From positions 121,242 through 185,241 of the forward strand of contig NZ_JAVKDF010000014.1 in the NCBI RefSeq assembly GCF_040222385.1: DNA of 64,000 nucleotides. The letters run 5' to 3'. Origin of the DNA: Imperialibacter sp040222385 (GTDB taxonomy: Bacteria > Bacteroidota > Bacteroidia > Cytophagales > Cyclobacteriaceae). Positions within the stretch are counted from its first letter, which is position 1, and every line of letters begins with the position of its first letter. A program made the position numbers and the translations under genes. This document shows, one piece after another, positions 35,436 through 43,445 of the stretch. Under the pieces are notes generated by a model that worked only from the letters and a program-made list of their open reading frames with translations, was not told the DNA's origin and did no database searches.

Positions 35436-36002
35436 TTGAATGCTTTGGACGACAACTCGCTCATGCTGAAAGTCAAGGCCGGCGATCTTGACAAGATGGC
35501 TTTGCTGTATGAGCGACACAACAGAAATCTTTTTGGCTTTTTTTATAAGCTAACCGGCAGCGGATCGTTGAGCGAAGACCTTGTGCACAATGTCTTCTAC
35601 CGAATGCTCAAGTACCGCTACACCTTTACGGAGGACACCTCCGGCAGTCATCGGTTTACTGCCTGGATGTATCACCTGGCAAGGAATGTAAACGCCGACC
35701 ATTACAAAAAACAAAAGAAGGTTTCCTACACCGACGACATGGAGCCCTGGGAAAGAAAGCTCAAGGTGGATGAGAATGCGCATTCTCAAATGGCCAAATC
35801 GCAAGACCTGGAGCTTTTGCAAAAAGCGATCAAACACCTGGCGCCTGAAAAACAGGAGATGCTCATCCTCACAAAATATCAGGGGATGAAGTACGAGCAG
35901 GTGGCTGACATCTTCGGAATCACTGAAGGGGCAGTAAAGGTGCGGATGCACAGGGTGCTGCAGGAATTGCGAGAGGTTTATTTAAAGCTGGAAAACGTAT
36001 AA
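35436..36002 (+). CDS. ECF RNA polymerase sigma factor
   Basis: A 188-residue sigma-70 family factor with only regions 2 and 4. Region 2 covers about residues 20-95 (LYERHNRNLFGFFYKLTG, TAWMYHLARNVNADHYKK). Region 4 covers about 125-185 (LAPEKQEMLILTKYQGMKYEQVADIFGITEGAVKVRMHRVL), the -35-binding helix-turn-helix. The start is the TTG at 35436 (MNALDDNSLM). The next in-frame ATG is nine codons later. It stands 4 bp before a membrane protein that is a candidate anti-sigma factor, followed by two DUF4097 genes, all probably one operon. Confidence 0.9.
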   Translation: MNALDDNSLMLKVKAGDLDKMALLYERHNRNLFGFFYKLTGSGSLSEDLVHNVFYRMLKYRYTFTEDTSGSHRFTAWMYHLARNVNADHYKKQKKVSYTDDMEPWERKLKVDENAHSQMAKSQDLELLQKAIKHLAPEKQEMLILTKYQGMKYEQVADIFGITEGAVKVRMHRVLQELREVYLKLENV

Positions 36003-36006
36003 CATC

Positions 36007-36795
36007 ATGAGCCAGGAACAACTAAAAGAAAAATGGATGGACTACCTCAATGGGTCCATCACTTCACAGGAGTGGGAGGCGATCAGCAGCCACGCCGACA
36101 AGGCCCAGTTGGAAGAGCTTGAAGGCCTTGAGAAAATCTGGCTGGCCATGGATGAGCTACCTGCGGCACCAGAGCCGGAGCCTACCATGGACGAGCGTTT
36201 TTACGCCACCCTGAGTGAGTTCCGTAAAGAGGCAACAGCGCCAAAAGGGACAGTAAACTGGGCCGGTATTCTGGAAGTCTTGTCGTGGCGAAGGCTGGCA
36301 CTTGGCATGCTCATTTTCGTTGTCGGGGGTGGTTTTGGATACGTGCTATCACCTTCCGGTGAGTACAAACAAGAAATCAGCTCTCTTTCCAGCGAAATGA
36401 AAGACATGAAGGAAATGATGATGCTGACATTGCTTGAGAAACCAGCCGTTCAGGACCGGTTGAGGGCTGTAAGCTTATCGTCGGAGCTTCCCGAGGCAGA
36501 CAGCAGGGTTATCGAAGCACTTGTTCAAACATTGAATACCGATGAAAATGTGAATGTGCGAATGGTCACCGTGGAGGCTTTGGCGAGGTTCGGGCGCTAT
36601 CCCGAAGTGCGGCAAGCTTTGGTGAGCTCCATCAGCAGGCAGTCGTCGCCCATGGTGCAGATTGCCCTGGCGGAGGCCATGGTAGCGCTCAACGAAAAAG
36701 GAGCGGTAGAGGCCCTCAAGGGGCTTTTAGAGAAAGATGACCTGAATGACATTGTGCGACAAAAAGTACAACAGAGCATTGAGGTATTGACTTAA
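36007..36795 (+). CDS. Membrane protein with HEAT-like repeats, candidate anti-sigma factor
   Basis: 262 residues. The N-terminal about 90 residues are cytoplasmic and helical (KEKWMDYLNGSITSQEWEAI), like the sigma-binding part of anti-sigma factors but without zinc-binding Cys/His. A single membrane helix follows at about 95-115 (LALGMLIFVVGGGFGYVL), then a short coiled coil. The C-terminal part has HEAT-like repeats (about 150-262: VIEALVQTLNTDENVNVRMVTVEALARFG, AVEALKGLLEKDDLNDIV). It lies right behind an ECF sigma gene, the usual place for its regulator. The anti-sigma role is inference from position and topology. Confidence 0.8.
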   Translation: MSQEQLKEKWMDYLNGSITSQEWEAISSHADKAQLEELEGLEKIWLAMDELPAAPEPEPTMDERFYATLSEFRKEATAPKGTVNWAGILEVLSWRRLALGMLIFVVGGGFGYVLSPSGEYKQEISSLSSEMKDMKEMMMLTLLEKPAVQDRLRAVSLSSELPEADSRVIEALVQTLNTDENVNVRMVTVEALARFGRYPEVRQALVSSISRQSSPMVQIALAEAMVALNEKGAVEALKGLLEKDDLNDIVRQKVQQSIEVLT

Positions 36796-36806
36796 ATACT
36801 AATCAA

Positions 36807-37673
36807 ATGAAGAATCTATTGTTAATCATATTCCTGATTGGCTGCTTCGGCTATGCCCGGGCAACTGAAACGGAAAAAATCAAAATTGAGAAAACGCTGA
36901 AGTTTGCTACGCCTTCGCCTGATAATGTGCTTGAGATTTATAACATCAATGGATCCCTGCAAATTGAAGGCTACGACGGGCAGGAAATCATGGTCACCAC
37001 GGAGCTAACAATTTCAGGAAAGACGCAAGCGCTTCTAGACAAAGGAAAGAGTGAAATGAGCCTCGGTATTTTAGAGGACGACTCAGCTCTGGTGCTTTAC
37101 AACAAGGCGCCATTCATCCACAACGAAAGGATTGAAGGCCCATGTAACTGCCATTGGAATTGGAGCAAAGACGTCGATTATAAATTCAGCTTTGACTTCA
37201 AAGTGAAGGTGCCGAGAGGCGTGAATCTGCACGTGCGAACGGTGAACGACGGCTTTATTGCCATCGACGGCATGAACAGCAACGTATCGGCGCATCATGT
37301 CAATGGTGATGTTACCCTCACACAAATGGGGGGAAGCGTGGAAGCAAGAACCATTAACGGAGAGCTGCTGGTGCGGCATACTAAGGCTCCGGTGGGTGGC
37401 AACAGCTACTATTCACTCAATGGTGACGTAAATGTGTACTATCCGGGTGAGCCCGATGCCGACATTACCTTCAAAAGCTTCAATGGCTCTTTCTATACAG
37501 ATATGGAAAGACTGGAAGTAATGCCACCCGCATGGACCAAAGAGGTGACTGAGAAAAATGGCAGCACCAGGTACAAGCTAACCCAGAAAAACAATATTAA
37601 GGTGGGCAAGGGCGGCAATCTGCTGGCCTTCGAAACTTTCAACGGAGATATTTATGTCAAAAAATCAAAATAA
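36807..37673 (+). CDS. DUF4097 family exported beta-helix-like protein A
   Basis: 288 residues with a signal peptide (MKNLLLIIFLIGCFGYARA). The rest is the DUF4097 adhesin-like fold of repeated short strands: LEIYNINGSLQIEGYDG, VNLHVRTVNDGFIAIDGM, HHVNGDVTLTQMGGSVEART, and ETFNGDIYVKKS at the end. The repeated Asn-Gly-Asp turns suggest a beta-helix. A Cys pair (GPCNCHW) is specific to this copy. It follows the candidate anti-sigma gene by 11 bp and is paralogous to the next gene. DUF4097 proteins often follow sigma/anti-sigma pairs, with no known activity. Confidence 0.85.
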   Translation: MKNLLLIIFLIGCFGYARATETEKIKIEKTLKFATPSPDNVLEIYNINGSLQIEGYDGQEIMVTTELTISGKTQALLDKGKSEMSLGILEDDSALVLYNKAPFIHNERIEGPCNCHWNWSKDVDYKFSFDFKVKVPRGVNLHVRTVNDGFIAIDGMNSNVSAHHVNGDVTLTQMGGSVEARTINGELLVRHTKAPVGGNSYYSLNGDVNVYYPGEPDADITFKSFNGSFYTDMERLEVMPPAWTKEVTEKNGSTRYKLTQKNNIKVGKGGNLLAFETFNGDIYVKKSK

Positions 37674-37680
37674 TTGGACA

Positions 37681-38502
37681 ATGAAAAAGTTAATCAAATT
37701 ATCATTTATCGGGCTGTTAGCAGCGGCCATTTCCCTCCCAGCCAAAGCGCAGGAGGGAAACAAAGAAACCATTGCCATTCCTCTTTCTTCGCCTGGTGAA
37801 AAAGGCAAGCTTGAGGTAGGCCTGGTCAACGGATCCATAAATGTATCAGCTTACGATGGCAAGGACGTAATCATTGAGGCAGTATCCGGTGGTGGGAAAA
37901 GTGACGACCGGGGCGTGGTAACACCCTCTGGCATGAAACGCATCAGCAGCAACCCCATGGAGCTGGAGGCAACCGAGAAAGGCAACACCGTAAAAGTTTC
38001 CACTAACTCCTGGGCAGTTACGATGACGTTGAACATCAAAGTGCCGAAAAACTTTGACCTCAAACTGTCAACAGTGAACGATGGCGACATTGACGTGAAA
38101 GGGGTTGCCGGCGCCCACGAGATCAGCAATGTGAATGGAGAAATTACGATGACCCAAGTAGGCGGATCAACTGTATTGAATACGGTCAACGGCGACATCA
38201 AAGTGACACTTGAAAGTGTAAACCCTGAAGCTCAAATGGCTTTTACCACCCTAAACGGTGACGTGGATGTGACATTCCCGGCAGCTGTGAAGGCCACAGC
38301 CAAAATGCGCTCTGACCGGGGAGACATCTTCAGCGACTTCGATATGGTGATAGAGAAGTCGGCACCAAAAGTGGACAAGTCTTCGTCCAATGGGGTATAC
38401 AAAGTATCTATCGAAGACTGGGTATTTGGCAAAATCAATGGCGGCGGAAAGGAATACCTTTTCAAAACTATGCAGGGCGACGTGTATATCAGAAAGAAGT
38501 AA
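37681..38502 (+). CDS. DUF4097 family exported beta-helix-like protein B
   Basis: Start taken at the ATG 37681, which opens a good signal peptide (MKKLIKLSFIGLLAAAISL to AKAQ). A longer reading from 37654 overlaps protein A. The 273 residues share the repeat pattern of protein A: LEVGLVNGSINVSAYDG, DLKLSTVNDGDIDVKGVAG, VLNTVNGDIKVTLE, TTLNGDVDVTFP, KTMQGDVYIRKK. The pair probably arose by duplication and is the last pair of the sigma-factor operon, closed by a strong terminator. Confidence 0.85.
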   Translation: MKKLIKLSFIGLLAAAISLPAKAQEGNKETIAIPLSSPGEKGKLEVGLVNGSINVSAYDGKDVIIEAVSGGGKSDDRGVVTPSGMKRISSNPMELEATEKGNTVKVSTNSWAVTMTLNIKVPKNFDLKLSTVNDGDIDVKGVAGAHEISNVNGEITMTQVGGSTVLNTVNGDIKVTLESVNPEAQMAFTTLNGDVDVTFPAAVKATAKMRSDRGDIFSDFDMVIEKSAPKVDKSSSNGVYKVSIEDWVFGKINGGGKEYLFKTMQGDVYIRKK

Positions 38503-38521
38503 TAGAGGCAGAAGCAGAACG

Positions 38522-38555
38522 AAAGCCCGGAGCCGTCAAGATGCCGGGCTTTTTT
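38522..38555 (+). terminator. Intrinsic terminator of the sigma-factor operon
   Basis: A 9-bp perfect stem (AAAGCCCGG at 38522-38530 with CCGGGCTTT at 38544-38552), a 13-nt loop, and a T run from 38550 to 38555. It lies between convergent genes. Confidence 0.88.
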
Positions 38556-38568
38556 GTGAAAGATGGCG

Positions 38569-39444
38569 TTAACCCTCCGCCAGGTATTTCTTTTTATACT
38601 CAAAAGGCGTCATGCCAGTCACCTTTTTGAAATGCCGGTAAAAATTGGAGACGTTGTTGAAGCCACACTCAAAGCAGATCACCTCGGTGGGCAGCTTGTC
38701 CTCTACAATCGCCCGGCACACATTGGAGATTCGTATCTCAGTAAGGAAATCAGAAAAGGTTTTCTTAGTCATCGTTTTGAAATACCTGCAAAAGGAGGTG
38801 AGGCTCAGGTTGGCCAGCGAAGCCACCTCCTCCAGGGTGATTTTCTCCTTGTAGTGTGCCAGCACGTAAGAGTAAATTTTTTCCAGCCGCACCATCTCTG
38901 ACTCGCTGGACAGGTGGCTGAAGGCGTAGGCTGGTGCGATGGTCTCGAATTCGTCAGTTTCTGACAGCACTTTGAGAATGGATAGCAGGTAGATCACCTT
39001 GTCGAGGCTTTCGGCATGAGCGGCATCGTCCAATAGTTCAATCAGTCTTGCCTTGCTTTCCCCGTGAATCTTGAGCCCCTTCTTCGCTTTCTCAAAAAGC
39101 CTCGGAATAAGGTAGGCTTCCGGCAACGAAAGGAAGTCCTTTCCGAAGCAAGTTGGGTGGAAATGTAGCACATAGGCCTCCACCTGCACATTTTCATCCC
39201 CGGCGAAATACGCTTCTTTGCAGCGCCATGTGTGAGGCAGGTTTTGCCCTAAAAAGACCATGTCACCACTGCCAAAGTTACTCACATTGTCGCCAATGTA
39301 TTGTGTTCCTTCTCCCCTCACGATATAGTGCAGTTCGAGCTCGGGATGGTAGTGCCACAAGGTACCAAAGTTGGGCCGGCTATCGTGTCTGATGCTAAAG
39401 GAGTCCTCAGCGCCAATGGGTACTTTGTGAAAATGGGGTTTCAT
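38569..39444 (-). CDS. AraC family regulator with cupin sensor domain
   Basis: 291 residues. The N-terminal cupin (about 20-110: TLWHYHPELELHYIVRGEGTQYIGD, FGSGDMVFLGQNLPHTW) should bind a small ligand. The C-terminal part (about 190-288) has two helix-turn-helix motifs of AraC/XylS type (ITLEEVASLANLSLTSFCRYFK, VICFECGFNNVSNFYRHFKKVTG). It is transcribed away from the sialidase-fold/aldolase/transporter genes with about 200 bp between, so it is the likely local activator of that operon. No operator repeats were clear enough to mark. Confidence 0.9.
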   Translation of the reverse strand: MKPHFHKVPIGAEDSFSIRHDSRPNFGTLWHYHPELELHYIVRGEGTQYIGDNVSNFGSGDMVFLGQNLPHTWRCKEAYFAGDENVQVEAYVLHFHPTCFGKDFLSLPEAYLIPRLFEKAKKGLKIHGESKARLIELLDDAAHAESLDKVIYLLSILKVLSETDEFETIAPAYAFSHLSSESEMVRLEKIYSYVLAHYKEKITLEEVASLANLSLTSFCRYFKTMTKKTFSDFLTEIRISNVCRAIVEDKLPTEVICFECGFNNVSNFYRHFKKVTGMTPFEYKKKYLAEG

Positions 39445-39648
39445 AAATACTATGCTGCTCGTTGCTTGCCAAACGATGGCGGACAGACTATTAAGTATAA
39501 AGTTGTCACTTTTTAGCAGACTTAAAACATCAATATGTCAAAATCATACAATTTATTGGTAAAAGCAGACAGTGGTTGATCGATTTAAAGACTGATCTTC
39601 GTAAGCGTACACTTTCCTTTTGTAAAAGGCGACTAGCAACACTGAAAG

Positions 39649-40824
39649 ATGCACCGAATTAGCACAGTAATTCTCTTTGTTCTCATATGTAGTTTGGTGA
39701 CAGCCCAGGCACCTGATGTATCGAGGGTGCCTGGCGTTGTTGTCGCTCATAGTCCCGCTTCATCGGGAAAATACATCGGCTCCCCGAGCCTGGCGGTGCT
39801 GCCAAATGGTGACTACCTTGCCTCTCACGACTTTTTTGGCCCCAACTCCAATGAGCATGTGAAAGCAGATTCAAGGATCTACCGGTCAACTAACCGTGGC
39901 AAGTCGTGGGAGTTTGTGACAGAAATTCACGGAGCCTTTTGGTCGAAGCTCTTTGTAAGTGAAGGAAAACTCTATTTCATTGGCACCGACAGGCACCACG
40001 GCCATACCATTATCAGAACATCGACTGACAACGGCACCACATGGACCGAACCGGTCGACAACCAAACCGGCCTGCTGCTGGAAGGCGAGTACCACAATGC
40101 CCCCGTTCCCGTGATTGAACACAATGGTCGGCTGTGGAAAGGCATGGAAAGCGCTATGGGCCCGGTCAAACAATGGGGCAAGCGTTATGGCGCCTTTATG
40201 ATGTCGATTCCTGTAGGGCAAGATCCACTGGTGGCCGACAACTGGACGTTTAGCAATACTCTATACTACGACTCTACTTACCTCGAAGGTAATTTTGGAG
40301 GCTGGCTGGAAGGCAACGTGGTGGTGTCGCCCGAAGGAAAAATACTGGACATACTGCGGGTCGACGACCGCTCCACACTGGAAGAAAAAGCTGCTTTTAT
40401 TTCAATCAGCGACGATGGAAAGGTAGCCACGTTTGATGAAACAACTGGCTTTGTTCCTTTTCCCGGGGGAAGCAAAAAGTTCGCCATCAGGTTTGACCCA
40501 GAAAGTCAATTATACTGGACAATTGCGAATGATGTGCCCGATGAACTAAAAGCTGCCAACCAGGGGAAGAACCCGGCCAGCTTAAGAAATACTCAGGTGC
40601 TCTTCAGTTCTGAAAATCTGCACGACTGGACATTGAGGAAAGTCCTCCTTCAACATGAAGACCCGGTGAAACATGGTTTCCAGTATGTCGACTGGCAGTT
40701 TGACGGTAAAGACATCATCTTCCTCTCCAGAACAGCTTATGACGATGGACTGGGAGGGGCACACAGAAGCCACGACGCCAACTTCCTGACCTTCCATCGG
40801 ATAAAGAAATTTGGAAAAAAATGA
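39649..40824 (+). CDS. Exported sialidase-fold (BNR/Asp-box) protein
   Basis: 391 residues with a signal peptide (to LVTAQ, about residue 20) and a six-bladed sialidase-like propeller. Two Asp boxes are clear: STNRGKSWEF and STDNGTTWTE. The FRIP motif of classical GH33 sialidases is absent and I could not place the full arginine triad, so the hydrolase activity is uncertain. It is the first gene of a run with a DUF3748 lipoprotein, a DapA/NanA-type aldolase and a sodium symporter, which fits release or sensing of a sialic-acid-like sugar outside the cell. Confidence 0.82.
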   Translation: MHRISTVILFVLICSLVTAQAPDVSRVPGVVVAHSPASSGKYIGSPSLAVLPNGDYLASHDFFGPNSNEHVKADSRIYRSTNRGKSWEFVTEIHGAFWSKLFVSEGKLYFIGTDRHHGHTIIRTSTDNGTTWTEPVDNQTGLLLEGEYHNAPVPVIEHNGRLWKGMESAMGPVKQWGKRYGAFMMSIPVGQDPLVADNWTFSNTLYYDSTYLEGNFGGWLEGNVVVSPEGKILDILRVDDRSTLEEKAAFISISDDGKVATFDETTGFVPFPGGSKKFAIRFDPESQLYWTIANDVPDELKAANQGKNPASLRNTQVLFSSENLHDWTLRKVLLQHEDPVKHGFQYVDWQFDGKDIIFLSRTAYDDGLGGAHRSHDANFLTFHRIKKFGKK

Positions 40825-40834
40825 TTGCTACCCA

Positions 40835-42232
40835 ATGAAAGCCAAGAGACGGAGCCGGTTATCTTTCCTGGGCGTAGCTTTATCGCTGGCAGCCTGTGGG
40901 CCGTCCAAAATACCCAAAACCACAATGATCCTGAAAGAATACCAACTCACCTCCGATGCCAGGGGCCACTTTCTAAACCAGCGGCAGGCTTTCTCACCTG
41001 ACGATCAGTGGCTGGTGTATGACAACCGCAATGACGATGCGCAAATAGGGCTGAACACATCAGTTGAAATGGTCAATGTGTCCACCGGAGAGCAAAAACT
41101 GGTGTACAAAGCACCAGTTTCGAACGACTATGGTCCCGGCGTTGGAGCCGCTGCCTTCAGCCCGAAGCATAACGAAGTCATTTTCATTCACGGCCTGGGC
41201 AACTACGATGCAGCGAAACCCTATGGTGTCACCCGGCGTACGGGACTGGCTGTTGATCTTACCGCCAACAACCTACCGAGTAGAAAAGACGCTCGTGATG
41301 TACTTCCGCCCTTTACTCCCGGTGCCCTGCGGGGCGGTACCCATGCGCATAGCTATAGCGGAGACGGCCGATGGATCAGCTTTACGTATAACGACGATGT
41401 GATAGCAGAGCTGTCCAAAACAGATTCCACGAAAAAAGACCTGAGGAATATCGGCGTCATGATCGACAAGGGGCCGGTGGCAGTAGCAAGTGAAACCGCT
41501 GAAAGCTTTGGTGGTACCATGTTTTCAGTGATCGTCAGCGAAACCACCGAAACTCCCCGGCCAGGCAGCGACGAAATAGAAAAAGCCTACGAAGAAGGCT
41601 GGGTGGGGACGAATGGTTATGTAAAAGCCGACGGCAGTCGAGTTGAAAAGGCACTGGCGTTTTTAGGCGACACCAGAGCCGCCAATGGCCAGCTGGTGGC
41701 GGAAGTTTTCATTGTCGATCTCGATACTGATCTCACCAAATCCGATCCGGAGAGGCCATTGGAAGGAACTACCACCTCACGACCCTTTCCCCCGGCAGGC
41801 GTCCGACAAAGAAGGCTCACCTACACCGCCGACCGAAAGTACCCCGGCGTTCAAGGTCCACGGCAATGGGTGCGCAGCCTGCCCGATGGCTCACTAATTT
41901 TCTTTCCTATGAAAGATACGGACGGCGTAGTGCAGGTGTTTGCTGTGTCGCCAAATGGCTGTGAAATAAGCCAAATCACGCACAATGGCTTTTCCCTTGA
42001 CACCTCGTTCAGCATCAGTGCCGACGGAAAATATTTGGCCTACGGCTACAACCAGGACGTGTACCTCACCAATATTCAAACAGACGAAACCTCGAAGGTA
42101 TCTCCAGAAAGAAACTATGAGAGCACTGACCTGAACAACATCAACTGGTCGAACGAAGGGCATGTGCTGGCTTACAATCGAAAGGTAATAACACCCGAAG
42201 GTGCATTCTATCAGGTTTTCATTTTGAAGTAA
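40835..42232 (+). CDS. DUF3748 (YidR-like) lipoprotein with WD40-like propeller
   Basis: Start taken at the ATG 40835, 10 bp after the previous stop. The 465-residue product has a lipobox LAAC (Cys21). The body strongly resembles E. coli YidR: DDQWLVYDNRNDDAQIG, GPGVGAAAFSPKHNEVIFIHGL, ARDVLPPFTPGALRGGTHAHS and GRWISFTYNDDVI are typical of DUF3748. The fold is probably a TolB-type propeller. The function of the family is unknown. Its place between a sialidase-fold gene and an aldolase gene suggests work on the same sugar. Confidence 0.87.
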   Translation: MKAKRRSRLSFLGVALSLAACGPSKIPKTTMILKEYQLTSDARGHFLNQRQAFSPDDQWLVYDNRNDDAQIGLNTSVEMVNVSTGEQKLVYKAPVSNDYGPGVGAAAFSPKHNEVIFIHGLGNYDAAKPYGVTRRTGLAVDLTANNLPSRKDARDVLPPFTPGALRGGTHAHSYSGDGRWISFTYNDDVIAELSKTDSTKKDLRNIGVMIDKGPVAVASETAESFGGTMFSVIVSETTETPRPGSDEIEKAYEEGWVGTNGYVKADGSRVEKALAFLGDTRAANGQLVAEVFIVDLDTDLTKSDPERPLEGTTTSRPFPPAGVRQRRLTYTADRKYPGVQGPRQWVRSLPDGSLIFFPMKDTDGVVQVFAVSPNGCEISQITHNGFSLDTSFSISADGKYLAYGYNQDVYLTNIQTDETSKVSPERNYESTDLNNINWSNEGHVLAYNRKVITPEGAFYQVFILK

Positions 42233-42249
42233 ATTTTGATAACAACTAT

Positions 42250-43194
42250 ATGACTGGCAACAAACAACTAAAGCAACCCGTCACCGGTATCATCCCACCC
42301 ATGGTGACGCCTTTGCTCGAAGACATGAGCCTTGACTTAGAAGGATTAAATAAGCTTGTGGACTATTTGATTGGGGGTGGTGTCAGCGGGTTGTTCATAC
42401 TGGGCTCCACCGGTGAATCGACAAGCCTTAGCTATGCGGTAAGGCATCAGCTGATCAAAGAAACTTGTAAGGCAGCGAACGGCAGAGTGGCTGTGCTGGT
42501 GGGCATTACCGACACCTCGTTGACCGAGAGCCTCAGTCTGGCGGAAACAGCACATGCGGCCGGTGCCTCGGCAGTAGTAGCCGCACCGCCCTACTATTTC
42601 AATCTAAACCAAAAGGAGCTCTTCAATTACTACGAAAAGCTAGCAGGAAGCCTAACCCTGCCGCTCTTCCTCTACAATATGCCTGGCCTGTGTAAGGTAC
42701 ATATCGAGGTGAGCACTGCCATCAGACTCTCTGAACATCCCAATATTATCGGCCTCAAAGACAGCTCCGCTAACTCGGTTTATTTCCAGTCGCTGTATCA
42801 ATCGCTGCGAGGAAAATCTGACTTCACTTTGTTGGTAGGGCCGGAGGAAGCCATGGCCGAGTCGGTGTTGATGGGAGGCCACGGCGGAGTGAGCGGAGGA
42901 GCAAATATGTTTCCGAAGCTGTTTGTAAAACTTTATCAAGCTGCGGCACAAAAGGATTTTGCCACAGTTGCGGACCTCCAGGGCATCGTTATGGGCATCA
43001 GCAACAGCCTTTATGGTGTGGGCATGTATAGCTCCAGCTACCTCAAAAGCATCAAAACGGCCTTATCCCTGATGAACATTTGCTATAGCCACATGGCCCC
43101 GCCACTAGCAGCCTTCGACGCCGCTGATACAAAACATGTGACGCCTATCATCGAACAGTTTAAATTGACCCTTGAGAAAAGAGGTTTGCTTTGA
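42250..43194 (+). CDS. Dihydrodipicolinate synthase / N-acetylneuraminate lyase family aldolase
   Basis: A 314-residue class I aldolase barrel. The Schiff-base lysine is Lys170 (GLKDSS), the assisting tyrosine is Tyr142 (FLYNMPG), and the carboxylate-binding GSTGEST loop lies near residue 57. The family covers DapA, NanA and other pyruvate-releasing or pyruvate-adding enzymes. Linkage to a sialidase-fold protein and a sodium symporter makes N-acetylneuraminate lyase or a related keto-acid sugar aldolase more likely than lysine synthesis. It is cytoplasmic and starts 17 bp after the DUF3748 gene. Confidence 0.9.
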   Translation: MTGNKQLKQPVTGIIPPMVTPLLEDMSLDLEGLNKLVDYLIGGGVSGLFILGSTGESTSLSYAVRHQLIKETCKAANGRVAVLVGITDTSLTESLSLAETAHAAGASAVVAAPPYYFNLNQKELFNYYEKLAGSLTLPLFLYNMPGLCKVHIEVSTAIRLSEHPNIIGLKDSSANSVYFQSLYQSLRGKSDFTLLVGPEEAMAESVLMGGHGGVSGGANMFPKLFVKLYQAAAQKDFATVADLQGIVMGISNSLYGVGMYSSSYLKSIKTALSLMNICYSHMAPPLAAFDAADTKHVTPIIEQFKLTLEKRGLL

Positions 43195-43234
43195 TTTTGA
43201 CTAGAAACGAGAATACATCAATCATCACCAGGAA

Positions 43235-43382
43235 CGTCATTGCGGAAATTTTCTACGGATTTTTTTCCTATCTGAAGAAAAATTATCCCAGACGGGCAGT
43301 CCGCAATCTCAGTCGGTATATTATGAGATTCCGGATAATCAAAGCCCCTTTTGAAAGCTGGGCTTTGATTTCCGGAATGACG
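43235..43382. repeat. 148-bp repeat element with terminal inverted repeats and internal hairpin
   Basis: The ends CGTCATTGCGGA (43235-43246) and TCCGGAATGACG (43371-43382) are 12-bp inverted repeats with one mismatch. Inside, 43329-43347 pairs with 43360-43378 in a stem of about 19 bp with one bulge. It fills most of the gap between the aldolase and the symporter genes. The structure looks like a non-coding mobile or REP-type element. Other copies outside this window are expected but not seen here. Confidence 0.7.
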
Positions 43383-43445
43383 GTCTTCTTATATCGAATT
43401 CACGTTCTATTGAATAATCCCACGCTTAACTAACACCTACCTACC

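Noticed and set aside
39649..40824. Proven GH33 sialidase
   Set aside because: Only the Asp boxes and fold are clear; FRIP is missing and the arginine triad could not be placed, so only the fold is claimed.
43191..43433. 80-residue reading frame between aldolase and symporter
   Set aside because: Most of it overlaps the 148-bp inverted-repeat element, so it is unlikely to be a gene.
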